The notes under the pieces: generated by a model | Database searches by the model: none | What the model was told of the DNA's origin: nothing | What the model saw: the letters and a program-made list of their open reading frames with translations, nothing else | Part shown: in pieces, positions 41,961 to 56,900 of the stretch | Position numbering within the stretch: position 1 is the stretch's first letter | Layout of the letters: each line of letters opens with the position of its first letter | Translations under genes and position numbers: made by a program | Assembly (NCBI GenBank): GCA_949752735.1 | Contig: OX457037.1 | Span: 71,279,829-71,343,828 of the forward strand | Reading direction: 5' to 3' | DNA length: 64,000 nucleotides | Source: Lumbricus terrestris | Lineage: Eukaryota; Annelida; Clitellata; Crassiclitellata; Lumbricidae

Positions 41961-44900
41961 CTCAGCCACATTCTGTGCTACATAGAAGAGTTCTGTGAGT
42001 GCGAGTACAAGCGCTGGTTGAACGTCTGTCGAATCCTTTGTGGCTTCCATCATCTTCTGATACATCTGCCACAAACCTTTCAGAAGACTCAAGTCCACTG
42101 ACAACTCCACACATCCACGAATCCTATGCAATAAATCACGGATTGATACTCAATAAGTCAATTGTTTAGACTAAAATGCATGATCTCTTAACAATTTAGG
42201 CAATGCAGGATACCTGGATTGTTACGCAGAAAGTAATTCGAGTCTTAATTCAGAGGCTAGCCAAACAGATCCTTTACAATTGCTAGTGCTAACAGCTGAT
42301 GCAGAGTCTATAGGTGACCTTTAATAGAAGCAAATGACTGTCGAGGCCAACATCAGCTCAAAGAGGAACACTTAAAAATATACTTTGAAATAATTGTAAT
42401 TTTTTGTAATTGTAATTGTAATCATACATTTATATAACGCCCATCCATTCAAGAGAACTCCTCAGAGGCGCTCCCGAACTGACACCAAACCAAAAATAGA
42501 ATACAGATATAAGACAGTTACTTTGTCTGCAGAGACAACAGTTTGAGGAGAAGCTGAATTCCTTTCATTCGCAATGTTTTTGCTGAACGGTTGACCAGGC
42601 TAATCAGCAACTTCCACAAACGGCCAAAAGGAAGGAATCTAAACAAATATCTTGCAATTTTTATATAAAAACGTGAAATAATTATAATAATAATGCAAAA
42701 TCTTCCATTCTTCAAATGCATTCAACTGGCATGAGAAATTTATCAATAGTAATAGATATGGTACAACAATAGTGATGCAAATAATGATGAGATATAAATG
42801 ATGATAGTGATGATGGTCATGAACACAATGATGAAAAACGAAAACAGCGAAATTGAGAATGATGGAAAAATGACGACATGGTGATGACAAAGCTGGTGAT
42901 GACAACAATAAAAGACAATCACAATGATTGAAGAAAGAGGACTGGATAAATCTTGATGAAATAAATAAAATCGTGTGACAAAGATTAGAAAAAATTTCTT
43001 TAAGTGAAGTCAGCCGTGACTTTAATCTAGAGTTTACACAAGCATTTCTTCTGGCTTAGGAACAGAACTTACCTTGCGGCTTCTGGTTTGTCGAAGATGG
43101 CACTGAGTGCAAGGTACCCCACATCAAAGTGGTCAGAAAAAGATACAATCCCTGTGACCTTGAAGTGGTAGCTTGATTGCACTAAGGTTACATCTGGACC
43201 AGTGAGGCTGCAGTAGAGATGGTCACCTATCAATAAATTCATCAAAGACTAATTAATAACTAACTAACTGCCTGAAGAATGGTCAATAAAATAAGTTGAT
43301 CCAATTAACACATAGCCATTCTAATGTGTCTCATATGGATATAACTCCTGTTTATTGATAGCTATATTTTCTAATCTTTCTACTTCACTTGTATCTCTCC
43401 TTCGAAAATATTCATCTATGTTCCACACTGTAGTCAATTCTGGAATGATCAATATGTCTCCTGAATTCTATAAATTTTCTCTTTTCCTACACAACATCCA
43501 CTACTGATCACTCTTCCAGACTTACCATTCTAAACAAGGTCTTACTTCTTCACAAAATATTATTTTGATCCATCAACTCCACCACTTCACAGTTTCTCTC
43601 ATACACATAGCAACTAGGATCTCGGTTTTCGTTTTCCTTGGCCTTCTGGTAACCATTTCCCCTCCCCTTCAATTAGTATTTCCGACCCAGGCCTCTTACT
43701 TGATGCAGTACATGGGCCTAATCAGGTCAGCTGTGATTATGGTTAATTTGCGCTTCTCAAATATCTACGATAATGATTGTCACCTTCCATTTGCAATTAC
43801 ATTTTAGTTCTCCTATCTTTCATGAGATAATATTATAACAATAGCAGTATATTTGACCATTTTTACATGTAACAATATTAATAAAAGTTTTGCATATACT
43901 AATCAACCTCCAGGCATATACAACAAACAATGACTCATACCATGGTTAAATGCAGTCAGATGTAACTTCTACAGCTGGTGTGACATAGAGTACCTTTAAT
44001 TGTGAAATTTTCCCAGCTCTCAGAAGAACGTCCAGAAAAGCATTGCCTGTCCTTAGTTAAGTCAGATGACGATGAGAACACAAGTTCCACATCACATTCA
44101 GCACGAGAACTAAACAAACAAATTACACATAAGATATCAAAACCACTTACGATACGTAAAATTTTACGAAGTGAAATGACACTCAAATATTGCCACAATA
44201 TAACGTCAAATATAGGCCTATATGCAACTCACTATGTGTATTTAAAAAATTCATATAAACTACAAAGTACACATGCATTAGAGGTCAACACATTCAATTT
44301 CAAATTCTGAAAACATTCAATGCCTATACTTTTCAAACTTTATTCTGCTCATCTGCTGGTTGGAAAGCACTCGACATTTAATTTTCTGCCCGTTAGTGTG
44401 CTGAATATAAAGTGTGCTGTAGGATTTTATTCTGCATGGGCAACATTTTCAAAAGTTCTGTTACAAAGATACTGTACAATTGCTTAGAGAGTGAGTTAAT
44501 TTTATTTGCAGCATCTCACAAGTACTAATCTAGTGCTGCTTTAAATATTCTACATACAATCATACATACATACAGAAACATACACATAGATACACAAACA
44601 TATGAGCCCATACCTATGCACACACACATACATGTATTTATTTATTTCATTTATTTCAGAAATTTATATAGCACCTCTTCAAGGTAGGCTACTCAAAAGT
44701 GCTCCCAGCCCAACCATGGCTAAATAAAACAGTAGAGAGCGAAGTGACCCCTGGGAATTAAGCGCAGTGTAACAGGGAGACCATTCCAAGCTGTAGGACC
44801 TGCAACAGAATGAACGACGCTGCCGGATAGCAGTCCGTGAGAGGGGAACCAGAAGCTCAGCTTGGTTCTGACATATATAACATATACATACTGTACACAA

Positions 44901-47900
44901 CCACACATAATTCTAAAACTAGCATTTCGATAGTGAGCATTGTAAAAATTCTGATTAGATACCTCTTGTCTAGTTCGACTTTTAGAGCAGTTGCACCAGG
45001 AATATAGATCACATCCATGAAATTACAGTTGCTGGACCCAGTGTTTTCACCAGACTGCATAAGAATGGAAGGCGGCAGCTGCTTTGACACGGTCACCATC
45101 TGGCCCTCAGTTGCAGCAACAAAGAGGCTGGATGCAACTGCTATGGAAACGATATCATCAGGCTGACAAAAGTCAACGACCTTTGCTACAACCTATAGGT
45201 CAAAAGTTACAGAGCAAGGTCATCATTAGAACTATCAATATCGTCATCTTCATTACAATCATCACTATATCATTTCTGAGAGCATCATCATTATCAGCAC
45301 CATGACAATCCCAATTCTACTGTCAGTATGGAATCGAGGTGCGAGTGTGTCCACTTGGCTTCTCTTCTTTGATGCTAAGGTAATCAGGAACATTGAATGA
45401 CGTGCCAACCATCAGCACTTTCCATATATAACAGCTAGAGTATAGTACACTCACAATTACCGTAGATACCATGCCCATAAGTCACCTAAATCACGTCAGT
45501 TTAGTTCACCAAGAAAGAATGTCTTTTAAAAACTATCTATGACATTGACCAGCAACACAGCATCATCCATACAAAAATCAATTGGCAAACAACAGTGCCC
45601 TCAGTTGCTATATCAATTGAAGCCCAATTTAACTGTCTAACAGTATTACGACCCCTGTCCTGACCTTTTTGAGAGTCCCATCTGTCTCCAGGTCAGCAAG
45701 CAGAGGGAGGATGAAGAAGATGCTGGTGATGTGCTTGCATTCTGAAGGACCACCAGCTGCAAAGAATGCTACTGCTTTATCCTCTGGACATTCTGAGACC
45801 AAAGCCATCAACAGCTTTCGGGTGTACAGGATAGCCAAAGCACGGTTCACCTGCAAATGTAATATGTATGCATAAAAACACCATCATGCTTTGAAGCACC
45901 ACACACATGTAATGTGAATCTTCAAGAATTTCTCAGCACCCACAAAAGCCACATCAGGGAGACAAGCTTATTCACAGGCGCTATATCAAATCAAGTCCGC
46001 AATAGCCATAGCTGCCGTTTTCGTTCCCGTGCCAGGTCAAAATCCGAGGTCAAGCTGAGGAGACAGCGTGGTGCTACGGTGGTTGTCGGTTATGGTGGTA
46101 GTTGGGTGATGGAACCTGATTGGAATCTGGATAGGATAGCTTGAAGAGTTCGGTTTTCAGTCGTGAATGGAAAGCAGCAGATGAGAGTGCATACATACAT
46201 TTATATTGTATGTACATACATATATATATAATATATATATTATATATAGGTATATATCTGTAATATGATTGCATAAAATCAACCAATACTGACAATATTA
46301 ATTTCATAATTGCTAGTCCTATCACTTTATTAATAAATATTGGCAATGTTTATGAAAATCTCATGTATATACGCAATAGTATTTCATATAACATATCACA
46401 AACCGGTAAAGGTAAAGGTAAAGGTTTGCCCATACTCGCTTGCGAGCGTTGGGCCCGGTGCTGATCCCCGGTGTTAAGCCATCAGCCCTTAGGTGGCAAT
46501 TGCCATACATCGGCGGTAGGTGGCCAGGTCTTTCCGCCGAACCCAAGGTTACCTGCGCAGTGACACTGCTACTCATTTTCACACTCCCATCTGGCGAGTG
46601 GCGGCTGAGTCAACCTTAAGGGGCCACCGGGATTAGATCCCGGTTCCTTCTGTTCTTCGTGCCAGCGTGTTACCAATCAGCCACCGCACCGCCCAATATA
46701 TTGTATATATATATTAGAGTGGTCCACAAAATCCATCTTGCAGATTTCAGTTCTCCACAAGGCTTGTTTTGTTCCTTATCATGATTATATTAATCACAAA
46801 AAATTTTATTGAAAAAAAATTAATTTTAGAGGTCAACCCATTTGACACTTTTTATGCTATTTGGACAGATGTAGATAAATTGTTCGGTGATGGTTAATGT
46901 ACGACCTGAGCGACATTGAGCGATGTCTGGGGAGATTCCATTTCTCAATTACCGTACTTCAACACTGGTATTGACCTGAGAGTCACCCTCTTGAATGCCG
47001 ATCACCATTTTTGTGATTGCCAAGAGTTTCCTGACAATTTCCAGTGACAATAGTAGCTTTGCGGTCCATATTTTCCTTTGATCCTGGACAACATTTTGCC
47101 TTCTCAGTGAGGTAATAGCAAGCCTGCAAGTGTGCACTCTTGTTCTTCCATTGCACCTAGCTGCTTCTTGTCCTTCTTTTATTCTGAATTTCTAGAAAGT
47201 GGTATTTCTGAAATTAATGTAATAACCAATCGCCAGTGTGACATCTCCATCTACAGACCAAGGATCACGGTCTGGAAGGCCAACACGATACAAAGCACCA
47301 ACAACTAAATTAAAGACGACTGGATGAGGTTCTTGGATCTTGCTTTAATAATGGGGCAGTTAGTAGCAGCTTTTTCTGCAGCCATTGTAGAGTAAAGACA
47401 TTACGTATTGCATACTTACTAGGACTAAGTTGTCTGATACTCATCAATGTAATCAAATACTTCTACATGTACATTAGTGTGGCCCAAACTTACATGGGAA
47501 AAATATTTTTTCCAAAATATGCTGCTCCACAAGGCTGCCCTTGTTCCACTTGACTAGAAGACTGTGTTTTGAAAAAATTGAAGAGATCTGAGCATGTTTA
47601 GAGGTACCAATTTTCGAGAGCTTTTATATAGGACTCATGTATGTAAAATGTGCATCCGAAATTTTAACAGCTACATTATGAATTGACAGTCTTTATGTAG
47701 TCCCAGTTACCATCTTTCTAAATCATACTCAAGATGTCAACTGTATTTAAATAAATAAAGAATTATAGAATTATACACAGATATAAATATGCTTCATGTT
47801 CTTTGTGTTAGAAAACAGTTGCTGAATTGGGAGGTAATTTTAAAATTTTCCCTGCCAGCTAATAAACTAAAGGTTTTTTACTCCCAATTTGCTTCAAATA

Positions 47901-50900
47901 TAATTGGATTGTTCACTTCTAAATGCTCTGTATACTGCTAATTTATATAAATCAAGTATTTTTACAGTAATTTGTTAAGCACTTCTTGCATATGATATAA
48001 GATTAATGCTGGTCTCTTGACTCTGTGTAAGACTAGGCCTATATGACAGAAGCCGTAGCTACCCATGGCATCATCCAGAAGCTCCCAATATTGTTGACTC
48101 TCATGGCTGCTAAAGATCATTCTTTCTAGACAGTCACAAAACATGGGCGAAATCCTGAAGAATTTAATATTTCATTAAGATAATGGACTAACAATTGGTT
48201 AAGTCATGAAAGTAATAATGGGTGCTACCTAGGTAATCAGTTTTTAATCTAAGCATCTCAGAATGACATTCCCCAGAGAAAATCTAGAGCTGTTGCTTAC
48301 ATGGACATAGGGCCGGCGTAATGTTGACCCCGAGAAAAACTGTATGTGTACGTAACATTTTCATACCTCCTGAAAGATTTGACAGGTCTTGCTGACACAG
48401 GGATATTGTTGAAACAAAACATTTCTCGGCAGCAGTGCATAGATGTACAAAAAGGTCATCACCTTTAAAAGTATGGAATTGATCATGTTTGTTGGCAATT
48501 TTTACGGAAAGAAACAGGCAATCACATTTTAAAGTAGCCTACGAAATTTACTTTGTTTGAAAATTTCTACCCGAAAGACTTTTAAAAAGTTCGTCAGATG
48601 AAGCACTGCATGGTAGTAATTACCATCTGAGCCAAACCAGGCTTAAATCGATTTTTTTACAATTTTTTTATCGTACAGTTTTAAAGTAAGTCTCTGCTTT
48701 AAAATGACAAACTTTATTGCACTATCATTTTTCTGTCTCTTCGTTGAGTCAAAATATGATTCAGCTGTTAAAATGTCGAATCTGAGGAAAATGTATCTAA
48801 AGTTGCATAATTTTTGGAATGTAAAATTCTTTAGTAATCATGTTCAGAATTGAGTTTAATTCAAAAAAGATAAACAGCCTGCATAAACAGGCTAGATGAT
48901 AGTCTGGTTTGTTTAAATCATAGGCCTACCTCGATCGATCATTGCCATGCAGCCATGCTAGCCTTATGCCAAGTTTGACTATTGATGCTGTGAATATTGC
49001 AAGTTTTAGGAAAAGTCGTTTAATAACAATAGCCAATAAAAATATCTAAATATCTTTAAAAATTAAATTATTTACAAATTATTGTTTTAATGTTATTAAA
49101 ACAGTAATCATTTACAATTTCATCCCTCAAAATGGAAAAAATTGAGTTTTATCACTTGTTGGCCATTATCCAGAAGGCATGTATTGCGACAACATGTAGG
49201 TCTAGTTTGGGGCTATCATGAAATGCCTGGACAGGAAATCCTTCGACCATACACCACATTCTAATGGAGATGTATGTCACAAGGAGATTGAGAACATCTA
49301 CAATGTTTCGTGTTATATTTCATATTTCAATTTCTGTAAGACTGTAATTGATTCTACATTCAATCAATCAATCAATCACATAAATTTATATAGCGCCCCT
49401 TCAAGATCTCTACTCAGAGGCGCTCCCAGCCCAGGCCTGGTCAAAGAGAAAGGTCTTGAGAAGACGGTAGAAAGAGCCAGCAGAGTCACGGGGAAGCGAA
49501 CGGACAGCCGCAGGGAGGCCATTCCAGATAGCTGGACCCACCACGGAAAATGCTCTTCGCTGCATAGTAGCGGTACATACATTGGTCTAATAGCTTTAAT
49601 AGATTGATTTAATAGACACATTTGTGATGATAATTGCACGGCTCCTTGGAGTACTGTCGAAAAGCGATTTTTTTAAATTTTTCAATGTCTAATTAAAATC
49701 TTGCAGAAAATTGGTACCAGTAAACATTGTTCAATTTTGTTCAAACTTGGCAAATAAATCACTAATAGCATATGGAACAAGAGCAGCCTTGTGGAGAATT
49801 GAATTTCCAAACTTTTTAATTGTGGGCCACCCTAATGTACATGTATAGATGCCAACGCAGAACGTTCACCTGCTGCTTCAAAACTGCCTTTTGTCTTGCG
49901 TCTTTCATTTTAGTTTTCACCATTCTCTCTTTTTCCTGCAGTTGCCTCTTTCTGCTTTCTTTTGCTGCTGTCTTTAAGTTTACTCCACTCGTGCTGCTGG
50001 AAAATACGTCTGCTCTTTGTAGGACCTATTCGAAGGATATCCCGATCTTAGTCTTGCTGGATTTCTGTCATCACATCCTTTGAGGCAATATCAAACAATT
50101 TTTGAAGATCACTCTTGAACATGTCGTCTTCATCCTGTCACTTTCTGTTTATGGTTGTCCGTGAATCTTCAGTTCTGGTAAAGCTTTGGCAGTTTCCTTG
50201 CACATCAGCTGTGTTGGTATTCTGGCAAGCACCCAAATACAAACAACTGCATCATAGGCCATTTTGAGGATTTCCGGAAGGGGTCTCTCTTTAGTGATAT
50301 GATTAAACTGAAGCAGTTGTTGTGCACCCAGGCTTCGTGGTAATCTTGCAGTAGACAATCGAGAGACTGGTTTTCGCATAGCCAGTGCTCTGGGTCGGAT
50401 CTCAAATTAGACGAAGTCATATTAGTCTAATAACGACTGTTAACATGATGTAAAGACATTATCAGCACTCAAATAAAATGTTCAGAATGGGTTGACCTCT
50501 AAATGTTGCACAATCAGGCTGAAATTTTACAGGGAGACTATCTACCCCAAGTGTACAAAAATAAGCCTTGTGGAGAAAGAATTCCAACAACTTAATTTTT
50601 TGGCTATGGGTTGTGGACCAGTCTAATATATATATATATAACATATGTGTATGTATATGAATGACCTTGATTGAATATCAATAGGTATCCTATAGATTCC
50701 AAAGGCTGAGCCATAATAATAACTGTTTGGTTAAGACAGCTTGAGTCCAGAACCCTAGCCTGGGCTATCAAAGCAGAATAAGCAAATGGTACATAATTAC
50801 ATATCTTCATCATATTCCTGGATGTTTCACAACGTCTTAGTATCAACATTCATCAAAATACAAACTGAAGCATTTGCCAATCTTGCCTTTGTCAAAAGTC

Positions 50901-53900
50901 CCTTCTCCTTAGAACTGCGCAGTTTCTCCACCAGACCAGAACTCTTCTTTTTCCGCTTTCTTGCCATCGCCTCATTTTCATCTTCGCTTGATGACATCAG
51001 ACTTGGAGTCTCTGTATTCACTTCGTCTATGCACTCATCAATTTCTCTGATGTAACATAATCATATCAAATCAAATAAATACTTTGATGCAAATATTAAT
51101 TTAATTATTGTAACTATTACCACTCTAGATATTGATATTGGCATTATTTGTAAAAGTTTCACATATAAATGCAAAATAGTCTGTCTTTATTTATGGGCCA
51201 TTCCACGGTATTCAAAATGTCACGGACTCTACATTTCGGAGACTTTGAGCCCTTCAAACAGAGAAGTGATTATCGTTTAAATTATTTAAGTATTTTTCCC
51301 AGATGCCGCTTCAATCATAGATTAGTTTGATATTAGTTAGACTTTGCTGGCTTTTATGTATCATTTCTGGTGAATTAATAAGTATGCGTCACGGACTCTA
51401 CAGAAAAGTTCCATCAAATTTTTTATTCACTAAACTATCTTGATTTTCTGTGAAATTACTACACACACAATCTTTTGAAACATAATCTTAGAATTGCCAG
51501 CCATTGCTGTTGATACAGTCATAATTGGATTTCTTTATCATGATAAGTACTGATGTCAAGCATTCACTTAATGTAGACACTATGCGTCACGGACTCTACG
51601 TCACGGACTCTACGGTTATGGATCGTAACAGAAACTGATTAATATTCATGAAAGCAGTTAATTTATACCAATTACTTTCATCACTTCAATGCTTGCAAGG
51701 TGTTGCAGGACGTTTCAGAGCTAAAATTGAAAACTTTGGTGAACTTTTATTGTCACAAACAGTTAATAGAACGTCTGCAACATCTAATCAGCAAGGTTGA
51801 GGCGCTCAGTGATTAATAAGTCGCTGCGCTATAAGATCACTCTGTTACATTAGCTAGAGGGTCGGTGAACTTCAAAAGTCCTCGTCCATGCTTTCCTGGT
51901 GCAGGTAGTTTTTCTATAATCTGATCAACGGTAATCCATGACTGGTCAGTTTTGTATGGAAAGCCAAACAGATTGCCTGATTTGTCCTTCTTCCTCATGA
52001 ATAGCGTGCAGTATTCAGTTTCACCTTTAGTGGTCGTATCGTATCGTATCTGACCATTTGTAAAGCGCTTCTTGCAGCAAGAGCCTTTCAGAAGCGCTCC
52101 CAGTGCGTGCAACTCCGAGAGAAAAGGCAGGTCTTTAGACAAGAGAAAGATGACGAAAGACTACCAGAGAGGATGGCAGAGCGAACGGATGGGAGAAGAC
52201 CATTCCATAGGGAGGGACCTATGCAGGCAAGTGATCTGGATTGAGCCATGGCGGTCCTGACGCGAGGAACAAAGAGGTCGAGCCGATCTGAGGACCTAAG
52301 AGGACGCAGCGAAGTGGTCAAAATGGGGTGAAGTATGAGGTCACAAAGATACGTCGGAGCAAGGGCTCGTTGAGACTTGAGAACCAAACTTAGAACTTTG
52401 AATTGTATGCGAGCTGAGAGTGGAAGCCAGTGAAGTTGTTCAGCCATGAATGTAGATATGTGTGAGAATCGAGGAAGACGGGCAATGAGCCTCGCAGCAG
52501 CATTGAGTACAGACTGTAGGGAAGCTAGCCGAACCTTAGGGAGGCCAGCAAGGACAGAATTACAATAGTCAATCCGAGAACAGACGAAGGCGTGGACAAT
52601 GGAGGTAAAGATCGAAGATGAAACAGATTTGCGAATAGCCCTCAGCAGTCTTGCTTCAGTCACCTGCTCAACCAGAAGAAATTTTGTTATGACAATAACT
52701 ATGGTATACATTAATATGCAATTTCTATAATTGTTAAAAGTCCATAAAAATTTAAAAAAAAATATATATACAAAAAAATAAAAAATATAAAAAATAAATA
52801 AAAAATAAATAAAAAATAAATAAATAAAATAAAATAGAATCATTGTTACAAGATACAAGCGTGATGTTTACATTTCATGCATAATTGCAGGGATATTTGT
52901 AACAATACCAATCAGTTCAGTCAACTGAATTTTTTTCTAGTAGAGTCCGTGACACTTTTGTAGAGTCCGTGACAATATTAAACTTCACATAATTTTTTTT
53001 AAGGCAATGGTAGGAAAAGTAATTTATGTTAATTGAGTAGCCTGCAATGGGGAATTAGAGCAATGGAAATAACAAGTTCGCTGTTCAATTTGAAATGCCT
53101 GAGAAATAAATTAGAAGCCCTAAAATGTCACGGACTCTACAAGTCGTGTTTTGCTCTAGCAAACCCAGACTCAGGATGTGGTGCATTTGTGATCACATAG
53201 TATTTATCACATACCCTCACCATGGTCATGATGTCCAGCTGAAAATATTCAACATTAGATTTGCGTTAAAAATTTACCCCTTGGAAATTGCATGTAGAGT
53301 CCGTGACGCAAAAATATCAAAAATGCCACTTTGAAGCAAGGCCGACACAAAATCCTAAGCACAAATTGAAAACCCTTTTGGAATCTTATACTAGAACCAT
53401 ATAGCTATCACAGAAATTATTATCAACTTGAACTTCTGATATTTTTTATTGACCTCTCGAGGACTGCAATACCGTGGAATGGCCCTTATGCAACATTTCC
53501 TTAATGCAGTAAAAATTCAGGATTTTAAAGTTCTTGAACATTAGCATCATGATTCAATTTGGGGCCGTCCATAAAGTACATCACGCTCCAGGGGGGAGGG
53601 GTTGTAAGAAAGTGTGACAGTTTGTGACAGGGGGGAGGGGAGGTCAAGCCATGTGTGACGTCACACATTTATTTTTTTAATTCTTTATTATATTTTTTGT
53701 TCATCATATCTTCATGATGTACCTAAAATCCGACCCGGCCCGGCCAGGCGTGTCTAAAACCCGGCCTGGCGGGATAAAAGTTGATTTCCCGTCACTATCA
53801 AAGCGTTTAGGGACACACGTCACTATCAGAGGGATTAGGGATAGTATCCTAGGGTTTAGAGGGTTAGGTAAATGGTTATGTTTTAAAATAATTTGTTCGA

Positions 53901-56900
53901 AAGTGTGACGTACTTTAGGGGGGGTCCGAGATTTGTGACAGTTTGTGACAGGGGAGAGGTCAAAAATGGTCAAAAATAGCGTGACGTACTTTATGGACGG
54001 CCCCTTTGCGGTTAAATCATCATTGATCAGCTACTATTTCGTCTTTCATAACTTAATTCAAGTGAAATATTAGAGAACGTACATTTCTGCATGTAGTAAA
54101 TCGAAAATGTCTCTTCCAATCTCAACACCTGTGTCAATTTCTAGTTTCTTCTGCATTTTGTTATTTTGCTCTTTCTTCACTGGCTCAGCATCTCTAAAAG
54201 AAAAATTAGTTAAGTGAATTCGTTCAGTTATTCTGCATAGAGGTTGATGATTATCAGTGGTGTAGACAAGGGGGAATTTCAGGGGCTAAAATCCCCGCAT
54301 TGGCTTAGAAAAAGTTTGTTAAAAGGTTATTTATCCACTTAAATATGAAAAACAAAACAATTGTCTGTAGTAACAATTGTTTTTCTTAATTTATTCCCTC
54401 TGTTACTTTATTCCCTTGTTATTTACTGTGTTACTGTTGGGTTGGTGTCAGGATGGGCATCCGGCCAGGCCATAAAAAACCCCAAATCCCTCCAGCATAA
54501 ATTCCTGGCTATGCCACAGATGATTATCATCATCATTGTCAATATCATTATTATTATCATCACTAAAGGTGAATATAATCCCTCAGAAGTAACTATAGCC
54601 TGACAGTTAAAGACAATTGTCTTATGAATCGAATGTCATTTCCATGTGTTGAATCCACAAAGAGAAAAACAATGAATATGTTAGTAATTTTGAGCACCAA
54701 TAGTGACTATAAATTTCATGGCGCTAAAATAAACTTCACTAAGTCATAAGTTATTAGGCATATGGCACATTAAATTTAAACATTTTTGCATTTCTCACAA
54801 ACTTCAATGAAATTCAATATATGCTGCTCAATGCATGTATATTAATTACATAGTTTAATTAGAAGTTAAATCAACTAATTAATTAAGAACATACCCGAGA
54901 ATAGCATCTTCCGTGTTTTCCTCAGTTGCAACCCCTTCCGTATTCATTGAAAAATCAACCTGATGGAAGAAGAGCATCCCTCAAAAAACCTTCTCAAATG
55001 CTGTAAAAGTAGTTTAATTAACGTACTCTACTTAAAGATAAGTGCTTGTCCATCAATTAAAAGGGTCAAAATGAAAACTACTAAAAAGACCCATGGATAT
55101 CCAGTGAAATAAAAGCTCAGTTTACAAGCATACCACAATAACAACACAGGTTTAGATGGAGGAGGAGGAAGGTTTGATAAAAGTCTAGATAAATGGGCAC
55201 TTAGTTGTATGTACCGGTACATATAAAAATTCATTATGTATGCATTGCACACTTGCATGCATTCACATATTAATTTTACTGGCATGTATATAAAATAGTA
55301 CAATGTACATGTATGAGTGTTCGCATGCATATATGCTTGCATGTATGCCTGTCTGCACATTATGTATGCATGTATGTTTGTATGTACCTGTATATATTTG
55401 TGTGCATGCATGTATGTTTAATGTTTATGGGTGTTTACAACATGTTAAATGGTACAAAAGGCAAATGGTCTTAGGATGGTCAAATGTCTAGCTGCATTAA
55501 ACTATAATTTATAGTGCACCTCAACGAAATGAGAAATCTTGATGAGAAAAAGTGCATAACAGTCAAATTATAAATTAAGTACCCGGTATACACTGTCAAC
55601 GGAATCTAAGAATTTAACAAAATGACTTCAAAAGAACATATACTTAGATAAATTGAAAGCATCAAACAAGTGTTGAAGGTAACTACGGTATATACATGCT
55701 GCTACCTTACCCCAGATTCAACAATTACGCGACTCGACTCATGGTCGTCTTCATCTTCACTGTAAGGTGATGCCACAACGACATTATCATTGTCATCACC
55801 ATTCATCTCATCCTCTGCAGCGATCGTTGCAACCAAGTCAGGCTCTGCAGCAAGATCCGGTTCCGTCTGACTGCGTTTATTCAACTCGAGAGACAGGATC
55901 TATCAAGTACAGGGGAATGTTATAATCCACTTTCATTCTTTCAGTACAACACTAACACATAGTGCTATAGAAATCCTCCTTTAAATCCAAACATTCAACT
56001 GCTGGTTGGTAGTTTTCTCCAATTATACCAGTGTCATTAGTTTTAAAAGATCAAGGTGTATTTTAAAATGCATTCATAATGGTTACATGTTCAGTAACTA
56101 CTCTGAACTCATCCTCACCGTGACGACAAAAGCTGTTCTATCCACATGTTGTAATATTGAACCCACAAAATTTGCACAGAACCATCAAGGGACGCTTGGT
56201 CATTAGAGAGAAGTGCACAAAATTAATAAATAAGTAAATTAAAAATAAAAATACTGATGATAATAATAATAATGGGCATGAAAAGGCCATAGTATTCTGT
56301 TTTTGGAGAAGCAAATATGAAGATAGCAATAATAATAATAATAATAATAATAACAATAATAATAACAATAATCAAGAATAATAGCAATATAGCTAGATCA
56401 AACCATTTTCAGTATAAATGATGCACATAAACAATAATAATGCACACATTCAACGATCCAGTCACAAAGACACAAAGTAGAATTTTTTAAAATGTGTTCA
56501 TAATTTCTTAGAAAGTCAGCAGAGAATATAAAAGAGCTTAAATTAATAATCACAAAGTATGTTCCAATCTCCTCAATTTCTGATTACTGTAGTTTACCAA
56601 AGGAAGGCATAAAGTATAAAAAAACATTTTCCACAACATCACTGAATCCTTAAGGTCGGTCTGGAAGAACGCTTACCCAAGCATACATGTGCAATGTGTG
56701 CATCAGCTTTAGTGTCTAATCAACACACGTTTTGTCTGTCCAGACTTACTAACCTCAAGGTCTCTGAGAAGCAGACTTTTTGGCAAGTGAGTTCCAAGTG
56801 AAGCCAGATGACTGAGACACTGCAGAAACGAGTTCTCATAAAGTTCCAGATACACTTTGGATTGATCATTTTGAACGTATTGCAGAGACGCTTTTATGAT

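Larger units (their letters stand above)
46715..50625. mobile_element. Outer hAT-type transposon (TAGAGTGGTCCAC ends), interrupted by an inner hAT
   Basis: The left end TAGAGTGGTCCACAA and the right end read back as TAGACTGGTCCACAA are inverted, with CTCCACAAGGC about 45-60 bp inside both. The flanks are ATATATAT on each side, an 8-bp duplication in a TA run. Removing the inner element leaves about 1.5 kb. Minus-strand coding-like remnants remain (46949-47137, and 50149-50400 with [20 protein letters not shown]), but no transposase can be named. It lies in the intron between exons 51046-50866 and 45850-45665. Confidence 0.8.
51195..53485. mobile_element. TTAT-flanked inverted-repeat transposon with eight GTCACGGACTCTAC motifs
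   Basis: An 18-bp perfect terminal inverted repeat (GGGCCATTCCACGGTATT), flanked by TTAT at 51191-51194 and 53486-53489. A 14-bp word GTCACGGACTCTAC occurs forward at 51219, 51388, 51586, 51600 and 53127, and inverted at 52940, 52960 and 53294. A minus-strand protein end (51837-52035) lies inside, and a LINE (52036-52680) has inserted. A 4-bp target duplication is known for Sola-type elements, but I cannot assign the superfamily. Confidence 0.78.

Noticed and set aside
46650..46695. Possible tRNA gene
   Set aside because: Only A- and B-box-like words with a diverged, unpaired head and a long SINE body with TTTACC tail; a SINE explains it.
47962..48154. Exon-like minus-strand stretch ([20 protein letters not shown]) with acceptor CTTCAG and donor ATGG|GTAGC, placed between exons of the giant gene
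   Set aside because: It lies inside the inner hAT element. Its phases do not fit the neighbours, while exon 51046-50866 joins exon 45850-45665 directly in phase 0.
55303..55491. Cys/Met-rich frames around 55.2-55.5 kb on both strands
   Set aside because: Generated by ATGCATGTATG-like simple sequence; no splice sites or conservation signal.
56138..56368. Leucine-rich minus-strand frame resembling a signal peptide
   Set aside because: It reads through an (AAT)n microsatellite.
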